Counted from the stretch's first letter, positions 50,926-58,741 are shown. The stretch is DNA of 64,000 nucleotides from Marinomonas rhodophyticola (GCF_026113935.1 NZ_JAPEUL010000007.1:620001-684000), one strand, 5' to 3'. Numbers and translations are program-made. Notes: generated by a model from the letters alone, not told the origin.

Positions 50926-51012
50926 TTAAGGAATCCTAAAAAAAATTATGTAAGTAATCTTAAGTTATCTTGACTTAAGTTTTCCTAAGACATTAATATT
51001 AGGAAAACTTAA
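50926..51012. promoter_or_regulatory. Right operator cluster (four sites) with rightward promoter
   Basis: Sites TTAAGGAATCCTAA (50926-50939), TTAAGTTATCTTGA (50960-50973), TTAAGTTTTCCTAA (50975-50988) and TTAGGAAAACTTAA (50999-51012). The promoter TTGACT (50970-50975), 18 bases, TAATAT (50994-50999) carries one operator in its spacer and another at the start site. This is a lambda OR-like arrangement controlling cro and cI. Confidence 0.85.
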
Positions 51013-51031
51013 ATTGCAGATTGGACGAGAC

Positions 51032-51217
51032 ATGCTCAAACAACGATTGATTGATCACTTTGGTAGCGCGACAAGGATTGCAGAGTTTTTAAAAATTTCA
51101 CAAAGCTCTGTTTCTCAATGGGGTGTTGTAATCCCTGAGAAGCAAGCCCTCCGAATCGAGAAGCTGACCAACGGCGCGTTGAGGTACGACCCAGCGCTTT
51201 ATACCAAATCAGCTTAG
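51032..51217 (+). CDS. cro: Cro-like repressor
   Basis: A 61-residue helix-turn-helix protein (FGSATRIAEFLKISQSSVSQWG, in two helices) of the Cro/YdaS type, divergent from the repressor. ATG 51032 is preferred over TTG 51014; GGACGAG lies upstream. It should bind the same operators and favour lytic growth. Confidence 0.82.
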   Translation: MLKQRLIDHFGSATRIAEFLKISQSSVSQWGVVIPEKQALRIEKLTNGALRYDPALYTKSA

Positions 51218-51264
51218 CGAACGATTTTTAATCAGAACACGTTTAGTTATTTCAGGAGAAAACA

Positions 51265-51552
51265 ATGAGTGAGCACAAAAGTAGAGCACGAAAAATCCTT
51301 CCAGCACCTGATATCACCAGTGTGATTGGCGATATCAGTGATCTTAAAAAGGCTTGTGATGCCGCTTTAGCGTCACTTGAATATTCAAACTTACAAGGCA
51401 CGCATTTTTATCAGCACCTTGTGAGTACTAAAGAGGCAACAGAATTAGTTCTCAACGGGCTTTCTTTTCAATACATAACGCCTCGTGTCTTCGACCACAT
51501 CTGGGATGGAATCCTCACCAAGAAAGACATTGCAATGAACCGTAGGGATTAG
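51265..51552 (+). CDS. Hypothetical phage early protein (95 aa)
   Basis: Unrecognised protein starting MSEHKSRARKILPAPDITSV. It is preceded by the leader CAGGAGAAAACA, which recurs exactly before two later genes. The context suggests an early accessory function. Confidence 0.65.
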   Translation: MSEHKSRARKILPAPDITSVIGDISDLKKACDAALASLEYSNLQGTHFYQHLVSTKEATELVLNGLSFQYITPRVFDHIWDGILTKKDIAMNRRD

Positions 51553-51576
51553 CTCGTTATCTATCAGGAGAAAACA

Positions 51577-51837
51577 ATGAGTAAGCATAAGTGCAGTTTA
51601 GGCGAAGTGCAGGAGTCTCTTTCTAAGTTACGAGTGCAGCTATGGGGAACCACTGGCCAGTTGCGTAATGCTGGTTTAAGTGAAACAGACGCATTTCACC
51701 AGTTAAACGCTACTGGTGAAATGCTGGATCAGCTCCTTAAACAGTTATCAAGGGTTCCCATTCCAACCGAAGTCTTCAATAACGAAGGCTCGGGAATGGC
51801 GGCCAAAGTAAGGAACGCATCTGATGATGGGGCTTAG
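51577..51837 (+). CDS. Hypothetical phage early protein (86 aa)
   Basis: Unrecognised, mostly helical product (MSKHKCSLGEVQESLSKLRV at the start). It has the same 12-base ribosome-site leader as its neighbours. Its last 90 bases overlap a convergent gene on the other strand. Confidence 0.6.
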   Translation: MSKHKCSLGEVQESLSKLRVQLWGTTGQLRNAGLSETDAFHQLNATGEMLDQLLKQLSRVPIPTEVFNNEGSGMAAKVRNASDDGA

Positions 51838-52011
51838 TTCATTGTTTTTTAAAACGTATTCGACCTCTTTGACGATGAATTCATCAACGTCTTCCACTAA
51901 GTCGGGATCTTGCTTTAGAGACAGAATTTCACCTGTGCGTGGAATAGGACCTTTTACATTTTCGATGGTTTTCACTCGGGCATCAGTTTTTGTGTAGATC
52001 TCAATATTCAT
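51748..52011 (-). CDS. Hypothetical phage protein on the opposite strand (87 aa)
   Basis: A convergent gene with a good ribosome site (AAGGAAAGCGC before ATG). The product has a strand-like pattern (GEILSLKQDPDLVEDVDEF, VKEVEYVLKNNELSPIIRC). It overlaps the end of the preceding plus-strand gene by 90 bases, so its last residues may be shared coding. Function unknown. Confidence 0.5.
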   Translation of the reverse strand: MNIEIYTKTDARVKTIENVKGPIPRTGEILSLKQDPDLVEDVDEFIVKEVEYVLKNNELSPIIRCVPYFGRHSRAFVIEDFGWNGNP

Positions 52012-52109
52012 GCGCTTTCCTTGCTTTCTGAGTAATGGAATACCGAATGTAAAACATTAAAAACGTGGCTTCAAGGTTTGCACACGTTTGTATTTATCAG
52101 GAGAAAACA

Positions 52110-52550
52110 ATGGATCACATCGACCAAGCCATTTACGACACGGTGCACAACTCGGAGCTGTCCGCGAAGCAAATCGCGCCGCTGATGGGCGTAGGGCATC
52201 AAGTCTTGATCAACAAGGCAAACCCGCAAACGGAAACGCACAAGATGTCTTTGCGTGAGGCCGTGGCGTTGCAGTTGATTACGGGCAACCACGCTATCTA
52301 CCGCGCTATGGGCATGGAGCTAAGCATTAAGGCGAAGCAAGCCGCACCGCTGGGCATTCTGGAATCTGTGCTGAAAGCCGGCAAAGAACACGGCGATGTG
52401 TTGGCGATGATCCATAAATCCATGGAAGACGGCGAGCTGACCATGCGTGAACAAGAGCAATGCCAGCGCGAAATCACCGAAGCCATCGAGGCGCTTATGC
52501 AGCTTCGTGAATCGGTATTACAGCACAGCATGAAGCAGATTAAGGGGTAG
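52110..52550 (+). CDS. Phage regulatory protein CII family
   Basis: About 146 residues starting MDHIDQAIYDTVHNSELSAK, then QIAPLMGVGHQVLINKANP and SLREAVALQLITGNHAIYRA, the pattern of the CII/CP76 family of phage activators. In such phages it supports the lysogeny decision. The start is set by the repeated CAGGAGAAAACA leader. A stretch rich in Q and E follows in the C-terminal third. Confidence 0.8.
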   Translation: MDHIDQAIYDTVHNSELSAKQIAPLMGVGHQVLINKANPQTETHKMSLREAVALQLITGNHAIYRAMGMELSIKAKQAAPLGILESVLKAGKEHGDVLAMIHKSMEDGELTMREQEQCQREITEAIEALMQLRESVLQHSMKQIKG

Positions 52551-52553
52551 GGC

Positions 52554-53382
52554 ATGAGATACAGCCTATACATCAACCAAGTTAGAGCACTGGAATGGGG
52601 GCTTAATTTGCCCCAATGCGCTGTGCTGTCGGTTGTGTGTGAAGCGTCTTCTTGGGCGGATGGTACCTTAATGGATGGTGAAATCTATTACTGGTTTGCC
52701 AAGTCTAAGCTGCTGTCTGAGTTGCCTATGGTGACAGATAAGGAAGACACCATCGTTCGCCATTTGAAGAGCCTAGAGAGGCTTGGAATCATTAAGCTGA
52801 AGGTCGTTATAAAAGACAAGATGCATTACCAATACATCGCGCTAACAACGAAAGGTAAGCTTTGGAATGCTATTGACCAAAACGCCCCAATCCCAGATAA
52901 CACGGGCACTTCCGAAGGTCGGAAAAATATCCGAGAACCTGAAAGTAACGAAGCGGAAATTTATCCAGAGGACGGAAATATTTCCGAAGAACCTCGGAAA
53001 ATTATCCGAGAAACCTCGGAAAAAAATCCGACTAATTATATTACTAGTAATACAAAAACCAATGATCCTAATTCTTTGGTCGTTCCGCCCAAACCCAAAA
53101 AACCAAAACGTGCTTCTGGCGTTCCGGATGAGTTCTTGGTCGATCAGCGAATGCTCGATTGGCTCGCACAAAACCAAATCACGAATGACTGGCGGGTCGA
53201 GACGAATAAGTTTTTAGATTATCACCAAGCGAAGGGACTCGAAGATGCTTGATTGGATCGCGGCTTGGAGGTTGTGGATGCGTAATTCCATGAAGTTTGC
53301 CGCACAGCGACCGACGCCGCCAGCCGTGGCCAAGCAGCAAGTTAGCGACAGTTTGACAGACATTCACGACACCGATTGGTAG
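52554..53382 (+). CDS. Phage replication initiator, O/DnaT-like (one frameshift)
   Basis: The N-terminal winged helix (LEWGLNLPQCAVLSVVCEAS, then DTIVRHLKSLERLGIIKL) is typical of phage replication proteins. After a polar linker comes a DnaT-like C-terminal domain. An extra base near 53239 breaks the frame; removing it gives HQAKGSKMLDWIAAWRLWMRN and continues to VSDSLTDIHDTDW. That tail nearly matches the end of the chromosomal DnaT-like protein at 11.2 kb. It probably opens the phage origin and recruits a helicase loader. Confidence 0.8.
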
Positions 53383-53391
53383 GAGCGAACC

Positions 53392-53742
53392 ATGTACGAT
53401 TTGTTTGATGAATTCCCAGCAACCGACGCGGCGTATTTCGAAGCCGCCAACAACGCCCACGACCTAGCGCACTGGAAACCCAGCCACGACACGGTCTACG
53501 AAGCAGGGCGACGAGTTGGTTTCAGCAAGCTACGCCGCCGCGACACAGGGGCAGGCCAAAGAGCCTTTGCCAAGGTTTACAAGGACGTGTGCAAGGCGTG
53601 GATGCGTGGCGAGCGATTCAAACGAGACGTTATTCAACCCAAGCAATACGGCGAGAAAATCAGCGAAAGCGAGCTATTACGTCGTCGAGTGTTTGGCCGT
53701 GAGCGGGTTGGGGATCTTAAAGCATTGTTGGGGAGAGGGTAG
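53392..53742 (+). CDS. Hypothetical phage protein downstream of the initiator (116 aa)
   Basis: A basic C-terminal half (RAFAKVYKDVCKAWMRGERF) and an acidic start (MYDLFDEFPATDAAYFEAAN). TAGGAG ribosome site. It holds the place of a P-type loader in lambda order but does not resemble one. Function unknown. Confidence 0.65.
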   Translation: MYDLFDEFPATDAAYFEAANNAHDLAHWKPSHDTVYEAGRRVGFSKLRRRDTGAGQRAFAKVYKDVCKAWMRGERFKRDVIQPKQYGEKISESELLRRRVFGRERVGDLKALLGRG

Positions 53743-54183
53743 ATGGCTTTATCAAAAAGAGAAAGACAAGCCGTTTGGAATAAGTCAGGAGGATATTGTT
53801 GGTATTGCGGAATAGAACTACCGAAAAAAGGGTGGCATGCAGATCATATTGAGCCAATACAGCGTCTTACCGAGGCTGTGCCACGAGAAGAAAGAAAAAA
53901 TAAATATGTATTTGAGGTGCGTCAGACGGGCGAATGCCATAAACCCCATCTTGATCATATTAATAATATGGTGCCTGCGTGCGCTCCGTGCAATTTGTTC
54001 AAAGGCTGTTTTTCTGTCGAACAGTTCAGAAATGAGATAGCACAACAGATTGATAGGGCTAGAAGGTCTTCTGTCAATTTTAGAACTGGAGAGCGTTTCG
54101 GATTGATCGAAACGAATGACAACCCTGTCGTTTTTTGGTTTGAAAAGAATGCGCTACTGGACAGAGGGGAGTGTGTCAGTTGA
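53743..54183 (+). CDS. HNH endonuclease
   Basis: A 146-residue HNH protein: CWYCG and CAPC zinc cysteines, ADHIEP with the catalytic histidine, and HINNMVPACAPCNLFKG. Phage HNH enzymes may nick DNA in packaging or replication, or act as homing or defence nucleases. This one lies in the early/replication block, away from the terminase. It starts one base after the previous stop. Confidence 0.85.
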   Translation: MALSKRERQAVWNKSGGYCWYCGIELPKKGWHADHIEPIQRLTEAVPREERKNKYVFEVRQTGECHKPHLDHINNMVPACAPCNLFKGCFSVEQFRNEIAQQIDRARRSSVNFRTGERFGLIETNDNPVVFWFEKNALLDRGECVS

Positions 54184-54205
54184 AAGATTTATTAAGGGGG
54201 ATGAC

Positions 54206-54454
54206 ATGAGTCTAGAAAACTTAATCCGCTATCATTTTGGCGATGGCTCTGAGGTTACTGCTAGCTGGAGTGAGGCGCCACGTGACTGTAATTACATTTA
54301 TTTTTTTAAAGGAGCCTACGTCTTTCTAAAAGTGAAGGATGAGGGGTTATGGGAATTAGTGAATATTGAGTTTCATGATTGGGATCAAATCACGAACCCC
54401 ATTCGAATCTCAGAAATCATGAAAAACGCATACCCACGACCTGTGGGTGTTTGA
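54206..54454 (+). CDS. Hypothetical phage protein (82 aa)
   Basis: Starts MSLENLIRYHFGDGSEVTAS at 54206 with an AAGGGGG ribosome site; earlier in-frame starts would run into the HNH gene. The protein is aromatic-rich and acidic. No family recognised. Confidence 0.55.
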   Translation: MSLENLIRYHFGDGSEVTASWSEAPRDCNYIYFFKGAYVFLKVKDEGLWELVNIEFHDWDQITNPIRISEIMKNAYPRPVGV

Positions 54455-54512
54455 GAAATAGTAACAAGGTTTCAAACCAACCGACCACGTTTTATATAGG
54501 AATCAATAAACA

Positions 54513-55040
54513 ATGCGCTGGCTAAATCGAGACAAACCCAACACATTAGGAGCGCTAGGATGGCGGATCGTGAACGATCAAGTAACGTACCTCATATCCA
54601 GTTCAGCCGACGCGGGTTGGTCTGGCGTGGGCAACACAGGGCGAATTTGTGAGTCCGCTCAACTGGGCATCACGCCCACCTTTGGCGGTGGTGGCGACAG
54701 CAACGCCGCGATGATCAAACAAATCCGCGCCTTATCCGTCAAAGACAAAGGCTTTGATTGGCTCTTTTGTGACCTGTCACAAATGCAAAAGCTTTGCTTA
54801 TTTGCTGCGGTGCTGGCAGAAGGGCGCAAGACCATCAAAGGCAAACCGCTTACCAATGCCCGAATTGCCGCCACCTTGCCTACCTTCGCTGCCGAACTAC
54901 GCCTTGGCCCCGCCCATGCCACACCAAGCGAAAAGACCTTTGCCAACAACATAGCAGAAGGGCGCAAACGCTTCTTGCTCAAGCTGCAAACCGAACTGGC
55001 CGCAAGACTCACAGAGGAACAGCTAAGGGCCATTGCATGA
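54513..55040 (+). CDS. Hypothetical phage protein (175 aa)
   Basis: Unrecognised. The first third has polar loops with glycine runs (TPTFGGGGDSN); the rest is helical (QMQKLCLFAAVLAEGRK). It sits where lambdoid phages often carry late regulators, but no Q-like motif could be confirmed. The ATGA overlap with the second integrase implies coupling. Codons ending in C are far more common here than in chromosomal genes nearby. Confidence 0.6.
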   Translation: MRWLNRDKPNTLGALGWRIVNDQVTYLISSSADAGWSGVGNTGRICESAQLGITPTFGGGGDSNAAMIKQIRALSVKDKGFDWLFCDLSQMQKLCLFAAVLAEGRKTIKGKPLTNARIAATLPTFAAELRLGPAHATPSEKTFANNIAEGRKRFLLKLQTELAARLTEEQLRAIA

Positions 55041-56195
55041 CCAAAGGCACCACCAAGATCACCGACACCACCATCAAAGCCGCCCTGAAAACAGACAAGC
55101 GTTCCCTCTACGATGCGCGCCGTGTTGAATTTCACATCAACGCGGCGCGGACGGGTGGCACCTTTTACGATGTCGTCTACAAAGGCAAAAAGCGCCAGCG
55201 CACCAAGCTTGCCAAATGGCCAGCCGTCACCGCCAAAACCCTCTTTGCCGAACTTCCCGCCATACGTGCCAACGCCTTGGCCGATCGGGAAGCCAGCCTC
55301 ACCGTGTCCGCTTTCCAAACAGGCGGTGAAGTCTTAATGTGGTACATGCAGCACATCGACGCCGACAAAACCTACTCGTCGGATTACGTGTCCACCTCGT
55401 CCAGCTACATAGGCAACCATCTACTCAGCCAGCTCGACCAAGTGCGACTCAACGACATCGACAAGCCCTTATTGTACAAACAGCTCTACATGCCCATGCA
55501 AAGCGATTACGCACTATCCACCATAAAAGGCGTGCTTGGCACCCTGAAAACCGCCTTCACCCGCGCCCATGAGACTCGGCCTCATTGCCAGCAACCCCAC
55601 CAAAAACATTACGCTTAGCAGCTTCACCACCTCCCAGCCCGACAGCCAACCAGGGCGACTCAAGCCCCACGACTTACCCGCGTTACTCGCTGCTATTAAT
55701 AAGCAACCAAAACAGCGCCGCGTCTTCTTCATGACGCAATTGCTACACGCCACCCGCGAAGGCGAAACCAGCCTTGCCGAATGGAAACACTTTTCGCCCA
55801 CCCAATTAGAATGGTATCTACCGCCAGAGAACACCAAAAACGGCACCGAGCACCGCTTGCCCATCACCCAACACGCCATGGACCTGATCAACAGCCTGCC
55901 CAAGCGTGGCACCTATATATTCAGCGTCAAAGGCATCAAACCCATCACCACACGCACCATAGAGCGTTGGTATCAAAGCCTCAGCGACGACGTCGGCATC
56001 AAGTTCACCAGCCACGACATACGCAAACTCGCCCGCGACAGCTGGCAAGACATGGGCATCGACTGGGTGATTGGGGAAATGCTACTCAACCACGAACGGG
56101 ACGGACTGGACAAACGCTACATGCACACCCATTCGAGAGAACAGATGCGCAAAGCGTTGGGGGAGTGGGGGAAGAATATAATTTTAAGAAAATAG
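55037..56195 (+). CDS. Second tyrosine recombinase in the prophage (one frameshift)
   Basis: About 385 residues. The N-terminal part (TFYDVVYKGKKRQRTKLAKW) is arm-binding-like. The catalytic domain has LLHATREGETSLAEW (first arginine), SHDIRKLARDSW (HxxR), MLLNHERDGLDKRYMH (H and nucleophile Y). An extra A near 55572 breaks the frame between RAHE and LGLIASNPTKNI. It points away from the first integrase and overlaps the previous gene by four bases. Six 20-base tandem repeats begin immediately after its stop. It may belong to a second element nested in the prophage. Confidence 0.82.
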
Positions 56196-56198
56196 ATT

Positions 56199-56318
56199 AA
56201 TGGATTGATATTAAAGGTAATAGATTAATATTAAAGGGAATAGATTAATATTAAAGGTAATAGATTAATATTAAAGGCAATAGATTAATGTTAAAGGTAA
56301 TGGGTTAATATTAAAGGC
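56199..56318 (+). repeat. Six tandem 20-base repeats
   Basis: Six contiguous units with consensus AATAGATTAATATTAAAGGT, the central ones differing by one or two bases. They start three bases after the recombinase stop and run into about 190 very AT-rich bases. They may be recombinase arm sites, replication iterons or binding sites for a phage protein. There are no spacers, so this is not a CRISPR array. Confidence 0.9.
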
Positions 56319-56517
56319 AATTAATTTATGGATTGGTGATATCGAAAAAAGCTATTAAAATCAATTGTTTAAATTTTTGTCTTTTTGTCTGTGAAGAGGT
56401 TGGTTTGCTATTTATTTAATTTAATACTTTTTTGTTTAATATGCTTGAAGATTTTTTGTTTTGAATATATTATTCGAAAAATGACATTTTAGATTTATAT
56501 TGAGTGAGGTCGGGAAT
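56319..56517. other. AT-rich segment next to tandem repeats
   Basis: About 200 bases with long A and T runs and no reading frame. Together with the repeats it has the look of an unwinding region or an attachment/regulatory zone. Confidence 0.5.
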
Positions 56518-56838
56518 TTGAAATCTTTTGATTTTATTAACGAAGCAGCAAAAAGAGAGTTCAAAAAGTTACCTAAAGAAATTCAAGTGGAGTTTGGTGC
56601 CAGTATCAATGCAGTACAACAAGGAGAGGATCCACTTACCGATTTTGAGCACATAGGTAAAAGTGTTGGTAAAGGCGCGATAGAGCTAAAAATAAATGGC
56701 AGTCCTGCATTTAGATCTATCTACTGTGCGAAATATAACGACACCGTATACATATTACATTCCTTCTCAAAAACCACTAATGGAGTAGATAAAAAGGCTA
56801 TGAATACGGCCAAAGAGCGTTACAAGCTAATTAAGTAA
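56518..56838 (+). CDS. HigB/Gp49-like toxin of a type II toxin-antitoxin system
   Basis: About 106 residues of the RelE/Gp49 fold: FINEAAKREFKKLPKEIQVEF, the glycine-and-lysine centre ELKINGSPAFRSIYC, and YILHSFSKTTNGVDKKAMNTA, the phage-derived Gp49 hallmark. TTG 56518 is favoured because GAGG lies eight bases upstream; TTG 56500 is possible. The XRE antitoxin lies on the opposite strand, tail to tail. Confidence 0.8.
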   Translation: MKSFDFINEAAKREFKKLPKEIQVEFGASINAVQQGEDPLTDFEHIGKSVGKGAIELKINGSPAFRSIYCAKYNDTVYILHSFSKTTNGVDKKAMNTAKERYKLIK

Positions 56839-56859
56839 GCGCTGCTTATGCAGCGCTTA
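56836..56859. terminator. Inverted repeat shared by the convergent TA genes
   Basis: A perfect ten-base stem TAAGCGCTGC/GCAGCGCTTA with TTAT loop. The toxin stop codon starts in the left arm and the antitoxin stop lies in the loop. It probably ends both transcripts. Confidence 0.8.
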
Positions 56860-57175
56860 AGTCTTTGGTTGTACATTTGAATGTAACAGTTTTATCTTTC
56901 TTGATTTTCATGGAAGGCTTGATTTGGTAGCCAACTTTAGCCAAAAATCGAATCAGTTTGTCTGCCGAAAATTTAGATACCTTCCCACTGGTAAGCTCAC
57001 TGACTCTTGGTTGTGGTATATCAAGTGCTTGCATAATATCAGCCGTAGTCCACTCTTGAGCCTTGAAGTAGTTTCTGAGTACAAGCACCATATCTGCACG
57101 AAACTCAAGGTCTGCCGCTTCAGCTTGATCGTCTGCTATTGCTTCGAATATGTTGGAGTAATGTAATTTTTCCAT
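56846..57175 (-). CDS. XRE-family antitoxin (HTH_37 type)
   Basis: A 109-residue protein: IFEAIADDQAEAADLEFRAD, then helix-turn-helix MQALDIPQPRVSELTSGKVS and KLIRFLAKVGYQIKP. This is the XRE class that usually partners Gp49-like toxins. Normally both genes are on one strand; here they converge, so toxin and antitoxin must have separate promoters. A toxin partner for autoregulation is therefore not guaranteed. Confidence 0.82.
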   Translation of the reverse strand: MEKLHYSNIFEAIADDQAEAADLEFRADMVLVLRNYFKAQEWTTADIMQALDIPQPRVSELTSGKVSKFSADKLIRFLAKVGYQIKPSMKIKKDKTVTFKCTTKDLSAA

Positions 57176-57292
57176 AATGCTAACCTACTATTCATGAGAT
57201 AAAAATATACAAAATTTCGTATAAAATTAATCTTAGTTTTTTTTGACAGGTAAGTCAACATATGCAATTCAGCATCCTTATTTTCTTGTATT

Positions 57293-57487
57293 GACCTCCC
57301 TGTCTTCCTGATCTACTATTTCCCTGCACTGGCAAAATCCAGTGTCGGGATTGGAACCTCGTTTTTACCAAAGCGGCCTAAAACACGCACCGCGTGTTTT
57401 TTTGTGGCCGAGATTCGCCTGTTATGGTGGGTCTTTGTTAGGCCAGCTTCGGCTGGGCCGTACCTTTGGGCGGTAGTTCCAACCTGA
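57293..57487 (+). CDS. Ash/Icd-like leader reading frame (start unclear)
   Basis: An open frame reading LAKSSVGIGTSFLPKRPKTR, then TACFFVAEIRLLWW and ending PYLWAVVPT resembles the Ash-type proteins encoded over C4 RNA regions in P1- and P4-like phages. No ATG, GTG or TTG opens the frame, so the start is unknown or disrupted. It overlaps the C4 RNA and so would be tied to its processing. Confidence 0.45.
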   Translation, partial: DLPVFLIYYFPALAKSSVGIGTSFLPKRPKTRTACFFVAEIRLLWWVFVRPASAGPYLWAVVPT

Positions 57488-57503
57488 TTTAGACCCACCA
57501 CCT
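57421..57503 (+). ncRNA. C4-type antisense RNA
   Basis: The outer stem TGGTGGGTCT (57425-57434) with AGACCCACCA (57491-57500) encloses a GCCAGC-TTCG-GCTGG hairpin and a second hairpin (CCGTACC and GGCGG). The segment GTTCCAA (57476-57482) is complementary to TTGGAAC at 57351-57357 upstream and 57513-57519 downstream. This is the arrangement by which C4 RNA of P1/P7 blocks ribosome loading on the antirepressor operon. Here the downstream site lies just before the KilA-N gene. Confidence 0.72.
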
Positions 57504-57558
57504 TTACTAAGATTGGAACCTTGTTTGGGTGGTTTATCCAAACCAAAGGAGGCCACTG

Positions 57559-58128
57559 ATGGCTCATATTACTATTTCTTCAAAAGACATCCGCACACTC
57601 GACGGATTGTATTCCCTTAATGATCTTCATAAAGCGGCTGGCAGTGATAAAAAACACGCACCTTTTCGCTTCATGCGTAATGCTCAAACTCAAGAATTAA
57701 TTGCAGAAATTGAGCAAGCACCAAATTTGGTGCTTGGAGTAAATACGGTTCATGGAGGAGTAAATAGAGGAACCTATGTTTGCAAAGAATTGGTGTACGC
57801 CTACGCCATGTGGATCAGCCCGAAGTTCAACCTAGAAGTCATCCGCGCCTTCGACCAAGCCCAACAGCCAGAACCCGAACCGATGCAACAAACCTTACCC
57901 AGCCCGATCCAAGACGACGAAAAACTCAAACTCATTAACGATGTCGCCAAATCCTTAGGCATCACAGAAAGCATCGCCGTCGTATCCGCCACCGACATCA
58001 TGGCCATGATCCAAACCATCCGAAACTACCAACAACAACTCGCCAGAATCCAAACCAACCCCGCATGGGTCGACCAAACCATCGAACGCGTCAAAAACGC
58101 CACAGGCCGACACTTTGGAGAAGGTTAG
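57559..58128 (+). CDS. KilA-N domain protein (antirepressor-like)
   Basis: About 189 residues. The KilA-N fold covers residues 1-100 (LDGLYSLNDLHKAAGSDKKH, then YVCKELVYAYAMWISPKFNL with VIRAFDQ). The C-terminal part is a glutamine-rich helix ending NATGRHFGEG. AAAGGAGG precedes the ATG at 57559. C4 RNA just upstream suggests it acts as an antirepressor. Its last 136 bases are repeated, slightly changed, at 58876 and partly at 59403. Confidence 0.88.
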   Translation: MAHITISSKDIRTLDGLYSLNDLHKAAGSDKKHAPFRFMRNAQTQELIAEIEQAPNLVLGVNTVHGGVNRGTYVCKELVYAYAMWISPKFNLEVIRAFDQAQQPEPEPMQQTLPSPIQDDEKLKLINDVAKSLGITESIAVVSATDIMAMIQTIRNYQQQLARIQTNPAWVDQTIERVKNATGRHFGEG

Positions 58129-58140
58129 AACAGGGAAGGA

Positions 58141-58160
58141 CAAGGGGCGAAAGCCCCTTG
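58141..58160 (+). terminator. Terminator after the KilA-N gene
   Basis: CAAGGGGC and GCCCCTTG around GAAA. The same hairpin is present at the end of the repeat at 59027-59046. Confidence 0.8.
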
Positions 58161-58171
58161 TGTTTAAAATG

Positions 58172-58741
58172 CTATTTTGTGAAACAAGTGAGAGGATTTG
58201 TCACAGCCTTAGGCCCGTTTCCTGATATTGCTGAATCTACTAAGTATTTGGTCTCTGACTTAGAGGCAGCCCAGTTGTTATTTGCTTTTTGTTGAGATAT
58301 TTCATTTCTTGAGTTGAGAAGAGGAGGGTTGTGAGTTAAGTCTTTGCTTTCACAATAGTTTGTAATATAGGCTTGCTCATTTAGATCTGTTTCTAGTGCC
58401 GTCCATCCATCAATGTCATTTGAAGATTGGATATAGTATTGCCAGCTTTTTGCGCCACTATTTTTCAATGCATCTATAAATTTTTGTTCACCCATGTGGG
58501 CTGATACACGATTCCAAACCATTTGATCGATAGTCAACCCTTTTTGTCTTGCTTGACCGACATAGAAAGGTTGATTGAGCATATCTTCATTTTTTGCATT
58601 TATAAGAGTCATTATATAAATAGCAGCATGCTCTCTGTTGGGGGAGTCGAGATTGTCTGCATAGCTGTATGGCGCCATCAATATTAGTGCGGTAAGCATA
58701 AATAAATTTATCTTTTGAGTTAAATTAAGTGTGCTTTTCAT
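58172..58741 (-). CDS. Secreted hypothetical protein (prophage cargo)
   Basis: A 189-residue protein with signal peptide (LFMLTALILMAPYSYA) and no other recognised motif; two or three cysteines could pair in the periplasm. The gene is opposite to the surrounding phage genes and lies between two copies of the KilA-N 3' end. That is typical of moron cargo expressed in the lysogen. Confidence 0.65.
   Translation of the reverse strand: MKSTLNLTQKINLFMLTALILMAPYSYADNLDSPNREHAAIYIMTLINAKNEDMLNQPFYVGQARQKGLTIDQMVWNRVSAHMGEQKFIDALKNSGAKSWQYYIQSSNDIDGWTALETDLNEQAYITNYCESKDLTHNPPLLNSRNEISQQKANNNWAASKSETKYLVDSAISGNGPKAVTNPLTCFTK

Noticed and set aside
53392-53742. Phage P-type helicase loader after the O-like gene
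   Set aside because: The protein lacks the conserved blocks seen in the chromosomal P-like protein; position alone is not enough.
54513-55040. Q-type late antiterminator
   Set aside because: Position is suggestive but no zinc finger or Q motif could be recognised, so it is left as hypothetical.
56199-56318. CRISPR array
   Set aside because: The 20-base units are directly contiguous with no unique spacers and no cas genes are near.
57316-57567. Minus-strand 83-residue gene over the C4 region
   Set aside because: It is the antisense of the Ash-like frame and RNA stems; no ribosome site or family was seen.
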